Position numbers and translations under genes: made by a program. Below, one piece after another: positions 32,623-41,343 of a DNA stretch of 64,000 bases (positions are counted from its first letter, which is position 1; every line of letters begins with the position of its first letter). The DNA is from G963667675 sp965197565 (GTDB lineage: Bacteria > Chloroflexota > Dehalococcoidia > Lucifugimonadales > UBA3495), in assembly GCA_965197565.1 (NCBI GenBank), contig CBDANK010000003.1, forward strand, positions 124,001-188,000, written 5' to 3'. The notes under the pieces are model-generated. The model saw only the letters and a list, made by a program, of their open reading frames with translations, was not told where the DNA came from and searched no databases.

Positions 32623-33750
32623 TTAAACTCGGACGGCGCGCTGGGCGATGTCGGCTGCCCGCTCGACGTACCAGTCGTCCATCTGCATTGGCCCGCCCGC
32701 TCCCCCGCGCCGCACCATGATTACCTCCGACATGACACTGACGGCCAACTCCTCGGGGGTGAGAGCGCCGATGTCCAGTCCGATGGGAGCACGCACCTGT
32801 TTCAGCCGCTCCACCGGGATGCCCTGCCGGGTCAATCGCTGGTAGATCATCAGCGTCTTGCGCCTGCTCCCCAGCAGACCGATGTAGCGGGCCCGAGTAG
32901 CCATAGCCGATTCCAGGGCCATATCGTCGAAACGATGCCCCCGGGTGGCCACAACCACAAAGCTGTTCACATTCAGCGTCAGTTGGTCGGCCCACCGGTC
33001 GTAAGGGGCCACCACGACCTCCTCGGCGTAAGGAAACCGCTCCTCATTGGAAAATTCGGGCCGGTCGTCTACCACGTACACCCGGTAACCCAGCATATGG
33101 GCCAAGTCGGCGGTAGCCTTGCCAACGTGCCCGCCCCCCACCATCACCAGGGTTGGAGGGGTGGTGAAGCCTTCCACGAATACTTCGGCCCCGCCGGCAG
33201 CCATCAACGACTCGGCGCTGCCAACCTCCGCTACTCGATGAGCAATCTCTATTGCTTGCGCGTCTAGGTTAGGGTCACCCAAAGAGCCCGCCACCGAACC
33301 GTCGAGGCGCAGCAACAGCTTTGCGCCCAGGTTGGCCGCCCCCTCGGAGACATTTACTACCGTCGCCAGCGCAACCGGGTCTCCGCCTTCGTAGGCGCCG
33401 ACTATCTCCGAGGCGATGGGCAAAAACTCGGTGGGTTCCCTTACCGGGTCCAAGTAGAAATACATGGTGCCGCCGCAAACCAGGCCGTCGCGGGCAGCCA
33501 CGTCCTCGTTCAAGAAGTAGTCCTTGAACTCCGGACCGCCGCCTCGACGCAAGATTTCCTTGGCGGCGAACCAAATATCACCCTCCACACAACCGCCGCC
33601 CAAAGTGCCGACCCCGGTGCCGTCTTGGCGGACCAGCAGCATAGCCCCGGCCTTTTGAGGAGTGGACCCCTTGGTCCGCACCACAGTAGCCAACACGCAT
33701 GGTTGCCCCTCGGTCAGGAGATCAACCGCTCCCTGAATAACTTCCTTCAT
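32623..33750 (-). CDS. XdhC/CoxI-family molybdenum hydroxylase maturation factor
   Basis: 375 residues from the ATG at 33750; further in-frame starts exist at 33762 and a TTG at 33807, but none has a clear ribosome site, so the start that matches the family (MKEVIQGAVDLL) was taken. The XdhC N-terminal domain shows CVLATVVRTKGSTPQKAGAMLLV and TLGGGCVEGDIW; the C-terminal Rossmann domain has MVGGGHVGKATADLAHMLGYRVYVVDDRPEFSNEERFP. The protein sulfurates and delivers Mo cofactor. Cys in GGGCVEG is the conserved residue. It pairs with the MobA-like gene downstream. Confidence 0.88.
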   Translation of the reverse strand: MKEVIQGAVDLLTEGQPCVLATVVRTKGSTPQKAGAMLLVRQDGTGVGTLGGGCVEGDIWFAAKEILRRGGGPEFKDYFLNEDVAARDGLVCGGTMYFYLDPVREPTEFLPIASEIVGAYEGGDPVALATVVNVSEGAANLGAKLLLRLDGSVAGSLGDPNLDAQAIEIAHRVAEVGSAESLMAAGGAEVFVEGFTTPPTLVMVGGGHVGKATADLAHMLGYRVYVVDDRPEFSNEERFPYAEEVVVAPYDRWADQLTLNVNSFVVVATRGHRFDDMALESAMATRARYIGLLGSRRKTLMIYQRLTRQGIPVERLKQVRAPIGLDIGALTPEELAVSVMSEVIMVRRGGAGGPMQMDDWYVERAADIAQRAVRV

Positions 33751-33923
33751 CTCACAATCCATCTGGCGGGCCGTTTCTATAGTTCCGGCACTAGGCGCGC
33801 CGTCCAACAGATGCCGCCGAGTAGTCCTTCTATCTAACTACCTAAGATTATCAAAATTATATGCCTCAAGCAATCGTCCTGGGCGTCGATGCTGTCACAC
33901 TGTATTTTCGATGATAAATCAGG

Positions 33924-33929
33924 TACAAT
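33924..33929 (+). promoter_or_regulatory. -10 element close to the C26 peptidase start
   Basis: TACAAT ends only 10 bases before the ATG at 33940. With a normal transcription start the message would have a leader of about 4 bases or none. No clear -35 or ribosome site is seen. Confidence 0.4.
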
Positions 33930-33939
33930 AGTATGTGGT

Positions 33940-34695
33940 ATGGCTATTGTGGCGCTAACCTCGGTTGATCCGCATAATGCCCGCCGCTACCGAGAAGTGC
34001 TGGAATCCCTAGGAGTCGAGGTAAGACTCTTACTGCCAGGCGATGCCGGGCCAAGGCCAACGGAGGTGTTGATGGAGGGTGTGGGCGGCCTCTTGCTGAC
34101 CGGCGGACCCGATGTCGACCCCAGCCTCTATGACACCGCTCCCGACCCCACAGCCGGCTTAACCGTCTGCCACCCCCTAGACGATTTGGAACTGCGTCTG
34201 CTGAGGCATGCCCTGGACCGTGATATGCCGGTCTTGGCCATCTGCCGGGGAATGCAACTGCTGAACGTAGCTTGCGGCGGCCGGTTGATTCAAGACCTTC
34301 CCAATCACCGGGCAGAGCCAAAAGACGGGCTGATGGCGTCGAAAATACACTTGACCTATTTGGCTCCGGGTTCCAAGGCTGCGGCCGTGATCGGAGCCTC
34401 CGGCTTTTTCCGGCTCAATAGCCGGCACCATCAGGGGCTGCGCGAAGCTCAGCGTTCACCCCGGCTCATGACAACGGCTTATAGCGTGGAGGACGGGATC
34501 ATCGAGGGCTTGGAGAGTCCGGAGCATAGCTGGGTCATCGGCGTGCAATGTCATCCGGAACTCCAGGATGAGGTCCCCCGTCTTTTCGCCAACCTGTTTG
34601 CCGGCTTGAGCGAACAGGCGGCGGCCTACTCCGACACAGCCGGAGCCTCTCCAACCACCCCAAATGAGCCGCAAAGGAGCGTCGATTCATGGTAA
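33940..34695 (+). CDS. peptidase C26 family (gamma-glutamyl-GABA hydrolase-like) amidotransferase
   Basis: 251 residues from the ATG at 33940; the reading frame extends to 33889 but MAIVALTSVDPHNARRY is the natural start. The nucleophile Cys is in VLAICRGMQLLNVACGG, with the oxyanion GGPDVDPSLY before it, and the His-Glu pair is in VQCHPE. These enzymes hydrolyse gamma-glutamyl amides such as gamma-glutamyl-GABA or folate polyglutamates; the exact substrate is uncertain. The stop overlaps the gyrA start by 7 bp. An F420 polyglutamate substrate cannot be excluded but is pure speculation. Confidence 0.85.
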   Translation: MAIVALTSVDPHNARRYREVLESLGVEVRLLLPGDAGPRPTEVLMEGVGGLLLTGGPDVDPSLYDTAPDPTAGLTVCHPLDDLELRLLRHALDRDMPVLAICRGMQLLNVACGGRLIQDLPNHRAEPKDGLMASKIHLTYLAPGSKAAAVIGASGFFRLNSRHHQGLREAQRSPRLMTTAYSVEDGIIEGLESPEHSWVIGVQCHPELQDEVPRLFANLFAGLSEQAAAYSDTAGASPTTPNEPQRSVDSW

Positions 34696-37232
34696 CTACT
34701 TCGCCTACGCCTCCAGCCGGGTCAAGCATTCCGGTGCGCATAGAAGAAGAAATGCGCACGTCGTACCTGAGCTACGCCATGAGCGTTATCGTGTCGCGGG
34801 CCCTGCCCGACGTGCGGGACGGCCTCAAGCCGGTGCAACGCCGTATTCTCTATGCCATGCACGAAATGGGCCTGCGGCCCAACACCGCTTACAAGAAGAG
34901 CGCCCGCATCGTTGGCGAGGTGCTGGGCAAATACCATCCCCACGGGGACGCCTCGGTCTACGACGCCGCGGTGCGGATGGCCCAGCCCTTCTCCATGCGC
35001 TATCCGCTGATTAGCGGCCAAGGCAACTACGGCAGCGTAGACGGCGACCCGCCGGCGGCCATGCGGTACACCGAGGCCCGCTTGGCGGCCATCGCCGACG
35101 AATTGCTGGCCGATATCGACCTCGACACCATCGATTTCACGGTCAACTTCGATGATTCCTTGGAAGAACCGGCCGTCTTGCCAGCCCGTCTTCCCAACAT
35201 GTTGGTGAACGGGGCCTCAGGCATCGCCGTGGGTATGTCCACCGACATACCGCCCCACAATTTGGGAGAAGTCTGTGACGCCATTTGCTACTTGATTGAC
35301 CATCCGGATTGTGCCATCGAGCGATTGCTCCAGTTCGTCCAAGGCCCCGACTTTCCCACAGGGGCCCATATTCGAGGCAAGACCGGGATCATCGACACCT
35401 ATACCAACGGGCGCGGACGCATCATCATGGAAGCGTCCACTGAGATCGAAGAGGTCCGGGGAGGCCGGCAGCGTATCCTGGTCAGCGAGCTCCCCTACCA
35501 AGTGAACAAAGCCCGCTTGGTGGAAAAAATTGCTCAATTGGTCCGGGAGAAGCGGATCGAAGGCATTTCCGACATCCGGGACGAATCGGACCGCCAGGGA
35601 ATGCGCGTCGTGATTGAGCTTCGCCGCGATGCCCAAGCCAATGTGGTGTTGAACAATCTCTTCAAGCATACCGACCTGCGCAAGTCCTTCAACAGCATCA
35701 TGCTGGCGCTGGTGGAGGGCCAACCCCAAGTGCTGTCGCTAAAAAGGACTCTGGAGCTGTTCGTCGGGCACCGGCAAGAGGTGATCCGCCGCCGGTCCGA
35801 GTTTTTGTTGAAAAGGGCCCAGGACCGGGACCACATCGTACAGGGCCTGCTGCTGGCGCTGGACCGGGTTGAGGAGGTAATCGCAATAATTCGCGGCTCG
35901 GCAGACGTCGAGACCGCCCGCAACAACCTGATGGAGCAACTACAGCTCAGCCAAGTCCAAGCCCAGGCTATTTTGGACATGCAACTGCGCCGGCTGGCGG
36001 CGCTGGAACGGGACCGGTTGGAAAAGGAACATCAAGACTTGCTGAAGACCATTGCCGAGCTAGAAGCCCTCTTGGCCGATCCGGCGAAAGTGTTGGCCGA
36101 AGTGAAATCCGAAACCCGGAAGCTCAAGAAATCCTTTGGCAACGATCGCCGCACCGTTGTTCATGAAGAGGAGATAGGAGACCAGACCGACGAACAGTTC
36201 ATTACTCACCAGGACGTGGTAGTGACCCTGAGCCAACGGGGCTACATCAAGCGGGTCCCCCGCGAGACCTACCGGACGCAGCACAGGGGCGGCAAAGGGG
36301 TCAAGGGCATGGCCACCCGTGAGGATGATGCTCTGTTGGATATGGTGGTGGTGGACACCCATGAAACCCTGTTCTTCTTCTCCAACCGGGGCCGGGTCTA
36401 CCCGCTGCGCGCCTTTCAGATTGCCGGCGACACCTCGAGGGTCACCCGGGGAATACCCTTGGCCAACCTGCTTCCTTTATCCAGGGGTGAGCAGGTGCAG
36501 GCCATGCTCTCCATCCAAAATCCAAAGGAGGACTACCTGCTGGCGCTGGCAACCAAGCTCGGAGAGGTCAAAGCCCTCAAGACCGGCGAATTGTCCAACA
36601 TCCGGCCCGGAGGCCTGATAGTGATGGACTTAGAACGGGATGACGAATTGGTAAGCGTCTCCCAGGTAGGCGAGGCTAAGGACCTCATCATGGTGTCGGA
36701 AAAGGGCCAGGCGCTTCGATTCGCCGTTGACGAACTGACCCCGCGGTCCCGCACCGCAGGGGGCGTTCGCGGCATGAAGTTGCTGGACGGCGATAAAATC
36801 GTGGCTATGGAACCCGTGCTACCCAACCACCATCTGCTGATTGTCAGCCGGGGCGGATACGGCAAGTCAACTCTCGTCTCCGAATACACACCGCACAAGC
36901 GGAACACACAGGGAATTCGCGCCATCCGTGTAACTGAAAAGAACGGCCCAGTGGCCGCGGCCAGGGTTGTGAACTACGCTGACGACGGGCAGGAGATGTT
37001 CATCATTTCAGCCAAAGCTCAGGTGGTCCGGATAACTCTGGAGGACGTGAAGAAAACCGGGCGAGTCGCCCAGGGCGTTATTGTGTGGCGGGACCGGGAG
37101 CCCGATGATTATGTGGTGTCCATCGCCTGCTTCCAAGGGCAGGTCCAATTGGAAACAAAAGAAACAAACGGCTCACAGAATGGGCGTCATTCGTCTAACG
37201 GCGCCGGAGGGGCAAACTCGACCGAGGCCTGA
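34689..37232 (+). CDS. gyrA: DNA gyrase subunit A
   Basis: 847 residues. The catalytic Tyr is Y127 in AAMRYTEARL. The quinolone region reads HPHGDASVYD at residues 83-92, so the residue equal to E. coli Ser83 is Ala88, as in mycobacteria, and Asp92 equals Asp87. The six-bladed C-terminal DNA-wrapping domain contains a GyrA-box-like QHRGGKG near residue 530, which favours gyrase over topoisomerase IV. The start follows AAAGGAGCGTCGATTC. No gyrB is adjacent. The gene overlaps the C26 peptidase gene. Confidence 0.95.
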   Translation: MVTTSPTPPAGSSIPVRIEEEMRTSYLSYAMSVIVSRALPDVRDGLKPVQRRILYAMHEMGLRPNTAYKKSARIVGEVLGKYHPHGDASVYDAAVRMAQPFSMRYPLISGQGNYGSVDGDPPAAMRYTEARLAAIADELLADIDLDTIDFTVNFDDSLEEPAVLPARLPNMLVNGASGIAVGMSTDIPPHNLGEVCDAICYLIDHPDCAIERLLQFVQGPDFPTGAHIRGKTGIIDTYTNGRGRIIMEASTEIEEVRGGRQRILVSELPYQVNKARLVEKIAQLVREKRIEGISDIRDESDRQGMRVVIELRRDAQANVVLNNLFKHTDLRKSFNSIMLALVEGQPQVLSLKRTLELFVGHRQEVIRRRSEFLLKRAQDRDHIVQGLLLALDRVEEVIAIIRGSADVETARNNLMEQLQLSQVQAQAILDMQLRRLAALERDRLEKEHQDLLKTIAELEALLADPAKVLAEVKSETRKLKKSFGNDRRTVVHEEEIGDQTDEQFITHQDVVVTLSQRGYIKRVPRETYRTQHRGGKGVKGMATREDDALLDMVVVDTHETLFFFSNRGRVYPLRAFQIAGDTSRVTRGIPLANLLPLSRGEQVQAMLSIQNPKEDYLLALATKLGEVKALKTGELSNIRPGGLIVMDLERDDELVSVSQVGEAKDLIMVSEKGQALRFAVDELTPRSRTAGGVRGMKLLDGDKIVAMEPVLPNHHLLIVSRGGYGKSTLVSEYTPHKRNTQGIRAIRVTEKNGPVAAARVVNYADDGQEMFIISAKAQVVRITLEDVKKTGRVAQGVIVWRDREPDDYVVSIACFQGQVQLETKETNGSQNGRHSSNGAGGANSTEA

Positions 37233-37297
37233 CGGGCGCCCCGGCGGAGCGTAAAACAGGCCGTTCCCGGACACTTTGAACTGAAAGCCCAGCGTTA

Positions 37298-37795
37298 TCA
37301 GTCTTGAGCCGGGTCATACCAACGGCTTTGGAAAAATAAGAGGGGCGCGCCGGAATTATGCCGGCGTATTTCTTGTACTTCTGCCAGAAAGACGGTGTGG
37401 TCTCCGTAAACGTGGGAGCCAATGACCTCGCAACCCATAAAGACCATGGAGTTCTCTAGGACCGGAATGCCCTGCTCCCCCTTAGCTAAAGTGTATTCCA
37501 CGCCGCCTTGGCGGTCTTCGGGACGCTTGGCGAAGTAAGCGCCCAATTCTTGCTGCTCCCGCCTCAAAAAGTTCACCCCAAACCGGCCGCTTCGTTCCAG
37601 GTAACCGTAGGTGTGAGTGCCATGAGCAACACAGACCAGCACCACAGGCGGTTCCAAGCAGACTGAAGTGAAGGAATTGGCGGTCATGAAATGGGGCTCA
37701 TTTTTGTCGTCGACAGTGGTTATGACCGTTACGCCGGTGGCGAATTCGGACATCGCTTGTCTGAAATCTTGTTTGCTGACCAAGATATTCCCCAT
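37298..37795 (-). CDS. flavin reductase-like (FMN-binding split barrel) protein
   Basis: 165 residues. Typical flavin reductase features: FRQAMSEFATGVTVITTVDDKNEPHFMTANSFTSVCLEPPVVLVCVAHGTHT, then GRFGVNFLRREQQELGAYFA and the late GDHTVFLAEVQEI. Such proteins supply reduced FMN to two-component monooxygenases or act on their own. No oxygenase partner is adjacent. Convergent with gyrA, 65 bp apart. Confidence 0.87.
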   Translation of the reverse strand: MGNILVSKQDFRQAMSEFATGVTVITTVDDKNEPHFMTANSFTSVCLEPPVVLVCVAHGTHTYGYLERSGRFGVNFLRREQQELGAYFAKRPEDRQGGVEYTLAKGEQGIPVLENSMVFMGCEVIGSHVYGDHTVFLAEVQEIRRHNSGAPLLFFQSRWYDPAQD

Positions 37796-37886
37796 CCTAT
37801 TGATTGCCCCACACTATAACTGTTGCGCGGCTCTTTCGCCACTTAGCCGGTCCCGCTTCCTCAGCGGGGCTGTAGCGGGGCTGTTA

Positions 37887-38885
37887 TTAACCGGCATAAA
37901 TCCGGGCCACGGTTTGAGGGTAGGGCCGGAAGCACCTGGCAATTTCCTGGGGTGGACAACCAGCAGCCATCTCGGGGTCGAGCTTAACAACCGTGTCGGG
38001 AGGAATCAACCCTGAGAAAATATCCGGACGGGTCAATTGGGCCAGTATCTCCAGACCGCGCACTATACGCGGTCCGGGACGGCTGAAATATACGTGGTCC
38101 AGCAGATACACCTCGCCGCTCCGCACCGCCGGCAGCTCGGCCCATCCTTCAAGACCGGCCAGCCAAGGAATTTCCCGGCGGCCCCTGGCCAGGTCTGAAG
38201 AGCAAAGGTCTATGAAGAGCTTCTCGGGAGCCCAGGCGCAAATATCCTCCCAGCGGGGCCGCTCCGCGGGACAACCGGGCGGATACATCTCCTGACGCCC
38301 GCCGGCCAAGCGCAACAGTTCCGGAATCCAATGACCGCCGACTACGATGGGGTTGATGCCTTCCAGCGAAAAAACCCTGGGAGCGGGCGCGGCGCCGTTC
38401 AAGGCTTGAGTGATGGACTGGACCCGCCCCCACAAGCTAGTCACCAGTTCGGCCGCGGCACTGACGGCATCACAAGCGGCGCCCACTTGGGTGATGCTGT
38501 CGAATATTTCCCCCATTGTTCGGGGCTGTAGGACTACCACTTGGGGCGGGTCCGGCATACCCAGGATAGCTTCATCCACTTGGCCGGCGGTTACCTCGCA
38601 AAAAAAGCACAGGTCCTGAGTCAGCACCACTTGGGGGTTGTGACGCGATATCCACTCGTTATCCAGTTCGTATGGGCTTTCTCCGGTGGCCAACAAGCGC
38701 TGCATTTCCTGTTCGACCTGGTCGCTGGACATGACCGAAGGGTCCACCTTGCTTCGGCACACCACGGGTTTGCCTCGGGCTTCCAACGGGTAGTCGCAAA
38801 GGTCGGTAACCCCTATCACTTGGTCCCCCAGACCCAGCGCAAACAACACTTCGGTGCCGCTTGGGAGAAGCGAGCAAATCTTCAT
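37887..38885 (-). CDS. BtuF-like cobalamin/metal-chelate-binding protein
   Basis: 332 residues of the helical-backbone substrate-binding fold: ICSLLPSGTEVLFALGLGDQVIGVTDLCDYP, LDNEWISRHNPQVVLTQDLCFFCEV, and VVVGGHWIPELLRLAGG. Similar proteins are annotated as cobalamin-binding. It has no signal peptide or lipobox, so it may be cytoplasmic rather than a transport component, and no BtuCD genes are adjacent. The cysteines at DLCDYP and DLCFFCEV are conserved in this cytoplasmic subgroup as far as I recall. A minus-strand promoter lies about 105 bases upstream. Confidence 0.8.
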   Translation of the reverse strand: MKICSLLPSGTEVLFALGLGDQVIGVTDLCDYPLEARGKPVVCRSKVDPSVMSSDQVEQEMQRLLATGESPYELDNEWISRHNPQVVLTQDLCFFCEVTAGQVDEAILGMPDPPQVVVLQPRTMGEIFDSITQVGAACDAVSAAAELVTSLWGRVQSITQALNGAAPAPRVFSLEGINPIVVGGHWIPELLRLAGGRQEMYPPGCPAERPRWEDICAWAPEKLFIDLCSSDLARGRREIPWLAGLEGWAELPAVRSGEVYLLDHVYFSRPGPRIVRGLEILAQLTRPDIFSGLIPPDTVVKLDPEMAAGCPPQEIARCFRPYPQTVARIYAG

Positions 38886-38989
38886 AGCAGATCCGATGCC
38901 CTTTTACTCGGAATACCGGAGGTAGGTTGCTACTGAAATGCCAACAGCCGGGTAATCCGCAGCGGCCACAGGCCCAGTAGGATTAGTGT

Positions 38990-39018
38990 ATTATAAACTA
39001 CCGCCGGGTCGCTTGTAA
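38990..39018 (-). promoter_or_regulatory. promoter of the BtuF-like gene
   Basis: On the minus strand TTACAA (39018-39013), 17 bases, then TATAAT (38995-38990). This leaves a leader of about 98 bases. The 317-bp divergent gap shows no cobalamin-riboswitch core and nothing else I can name. Confidence 0.55.
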
Positions 39019-39202
39019 GTTATGGTCCCCGCTCGGGGACTTCATGAAGTTCGCACCGAATCCCCGATAGCTGGACGGCCGCGCCTTGGCGTTGCTGTTC
39101 GCCGTCATCCTCAATGGTGAATATCTTCAGATGAATATCTCCAGAGTTTATGGGGCAATGCTGCTACTCTCAAAACCGCTTTCTTTAATTGGGGACTCCT
39201 AA

Positions 39203-40534
39203 GTGACGTCATCCTCATCCGACGTCCAATGGAGCAACCGGTCTTTGCTGAGGCTCAGTGCTTACGGCTTCGGCATGATCGGTTTCCTACTGGCCATGGA
39301 CACGGTGATACTGCCGGTCCTAGTGCTGGCCGTATCCCCGGAAAGCCTAAAGAATACCTACTTGTCAATACTGGGCGGCGCCGGGCTGATCGTAGCCGGC
39401 ACGGTCCAACCCTTTGTTGGCCGCTACAGCGACCGGACCCGCTCGCCGCTGGGACGGCGAGTCCCCTACTTAATATGGGGTTGCGGGATGGTATGTTTAG
39501 GGGTGGTGGCCATCGGACTGGTCCAGAGCTATGTTGAGCTGCTGCTGGTGTGGCTGTTCATTCAGGCCAACGTGAACGTTGGTTACGGCCCGTATCAGGC
39601 CCTGATCCGAGACCTAGTGCCCCTGGGCAGAATCGGGGTGGCCTCCTCTATCAAGATACTCTCCGACGCCGCGGGAAGCCTGGTGCTTATTGTGATCGCG
39701 GGGGTGTTGATCGAGCGGACCAGCGGGCCCGATTTCATAAGCTGGAAGTGGGTCACACTGGCCTTGTTGGGCGTGGCTCTCATGTCCAGCACAGTCATTA
39801 CCTCAATCACCGTCCGGGCCAGGGAGTCGGCTTCGGAACCGGCCCAGCACTTATCCGAATTAGCAAGACAGCCCGCGGCGGGGCTTCACCCCCAACTAAA
39901 GCGTTTTTTGCTGTCCCGGCTGTTGCTTATGACCGCCATAACCGCTTTCCCCACCTATGGCTTGTTCTTCTTGCGTGACTTGGTCGGCTTGGAAAACCCG
40001 GCCCAGAGTTTGAGCACCATGATTCCGGCTATAGGGGGGGCCTTGGCCTTGGCCGTCTATCCGGCTGGATGGGTTTCGGACCGGGTTGGGCGCAAGCCGG
40101 TAATTCTGGCGGGGGCCGTGGGAGCCAGCGCCAGCGCGGCTTGGATGATCTCGGCCAACAGCACCGGCGATGTGCTGGTGATCGCCACCGTCATGGGCGC
40201 CTCTATCGGCATATTAATGAGCTCCAATTGGGCTTTGGCCAACGACCTGGGGACCAGCGGCAGAGAAGCGATGCACATGGGGATAGTCAATCTGGCCACC
40301 ACGGGGGGCGCCGGGGTGGCCAAATTGATGGGGCCCGGCATTGACTTGTTGAACCGGGCCTCGAACGGCGACGGCTATCGCGCCCTTTTGATCACCTGCG
40401 CTCTACTGTTCTTGATCGGCGCTTTCCTGGTGGTCCCGTTGAAAGCAGAAGCATTGACCGGGTCCGAGACCCGTCCCCAGGGTGAGGATAGGTTGGCAAC
40501 CGAAGGCCAACAAGATTCCTCTTCTTCGGGGTAG
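39203..40534 (+). CDS. major facilitator superfamily transporter
   Basis: 443 residues with about twelve hydrophobic segments. The loop 2-3 MFS motif appears as GRYSDRTRSPLGRRVPY, and the second-half equivalent is GWVSDRVGRKPVI. The N-terminal half resembles glycoside/pentoside or SLC45-like carriers. No substrate is indicated. Start is GTG at 39203 (VTSSSSDVQWSNRSLLRL); the ribosome site is poor (GGGGACTCC). The C-terminal 30 residues are hydrophilic. Confidence 0.85.
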   Translation: MTSSSSDVQWSNRSLLRLSAYGFGMIGFLLAMDTVILPVLVLAVSPESLKNTYLSILGGAGLIVAGTVQPFVGRYSDRTRSPLGRRVPYLIWGCGMVCLGVVAIGLVQSYVELLLVWLFIQANVNVGYGPYQALIRDLVPLGRIGVASSIKILSDAAGSLVLIVIAGVLIERTSGPDFISWKWVTLALLGVALMSSTVITSITVRARESASEPAQHLSELARQPAAGLHPQLKRFLLSRLLLMTAITAFPTYGLFFLRDLVGLENPAQSLSTMIPAIGGALALAVYPAGWVSDRVGRKPVILAGAVGASASAAWMISANSTGDVLVIATVMGASIGILMSSNWALANDLGTSGREAMHMGIVNLATTGGAGVAKLMGPGIDLLNRASNGDGYRALLITCALLFLIGAFLVVPLKAEALTGSETRPQGEDRLATEGQQDSSSSG

Positions 40535-40556
40535 CGACTGGCTAACGGCGGACTGC

Positions 40557-41315
40557 TTAGGGCCGGGCGGCAGCCGCCTTCTCCAAGAACTGAGACGCTC
40601 CCCGAGCCAGCCAGCCGTTCCAGGAGGTCATAAGAAACCTGGCCCCCTTTTCGATGTAGCCGGCCAGGTTGTCGTCGTTGACCACGGCGCCCGCCGTGCG
40701 CCCAGCGGATACTATCCGTGAAATAGCATCGTCAATCGCCTGCTGTACCTCCGGATGGTCCGTGTCTCCGATATGGCCCATGGACTGAGCCAAGTCTGAA
40801 GGGGCTACGAAGAACACGTCGATGTTGTCGACCTTCAAGATTTCATCCAGGTTCTTTAACGCTTCAATTTCTTCCAGGAGGACCACGACCATGGTCTGGT
40901 CATTAGCTTGGTGGAAGTAATCAGCCACTCCATAAGACTGACGCCCGCCATACATGCCCCGGTAGCCCAAGGGCCCGTATTTGGCCGACTGCATCGCTTG
41001 TTCCGCCGAAGCCCGGTCGTTGACGTGGGGGACAATGATTCCCATGGACCCACGGTCCAAGGTACGGGTGATCAGCCACGGTTCGTTGAAATTAACCCTG
41101 GTGATGGAAGTCATACCCCACACGTCGCAAGCGCGGGTTAGGTCCGCCAACTGGTCCCAGTCCACCGGTCCATGCTCGCACTCGATCCATGCGGCATCGA
41201 AGCCAAACTGTCCAAGAAAATCGATGGTGTCGGCGTTTTGCAACCCGGATATGGTGGTAACCACCTCTCCGTTTTGAAGCTTTTGCTTGGCTTTGTTCAC
41301 CCTAATCTGTGCCAA
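40557..41315 (-). CDS. HpcH/HpaI-family aldolase
   Basis: 252 residues. The class II pyruvate-aldolase barrel is visible: LGQFGFDAAWIECEHGPVDWDQL with the base/metal region, GIIVPHVNDRASAEQAMQSAKYGPLGYRGM, MVVVLLEEIEALKNLDEILKV with the metal Glu, and VFFVAPSDLAQSMGH with the metal Asp. These enzymes cleave 4-hydroxy-2-oxo acids. The substrate is unknown. It lies 29 bp after the asparaginase-like gene on the same strand; the two are probably co-transcribed. Confidence 0.88.
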   Translation of the reverse strand: MAQIRVNKAKQKLQNGEVVTTISGLQNADTIDFLGQFGFDAAWIECEHGPVDWDQLADLTRACDVWGMTSITRVNFNEPWLITRTLDRGSMGIIVPHVNDRASAEQAMQSAKYGPLGYRGMYGGRQSYGVADYFHQANDQTMVVVLLEEIEALKNLDEILKVDNIDVFFVAPSDLAQSMGHIGDTDHPEVQQAIDDAISRIVSAGRTAGAVVNDDNLAGYIEKGARFLMTSWNGWLARGASQFLEKAAAARP

Positions 41316-41343
41316 TAGCGGCCTCCTCTGACTTGCCGAATCT

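Noticed and set aside
38886..39202. Cobalamin riboswitch before the BtuF-like gene
   Set aside because: The conserved B12-box and core sequences could not be found on either strand; only a promoter was seen.
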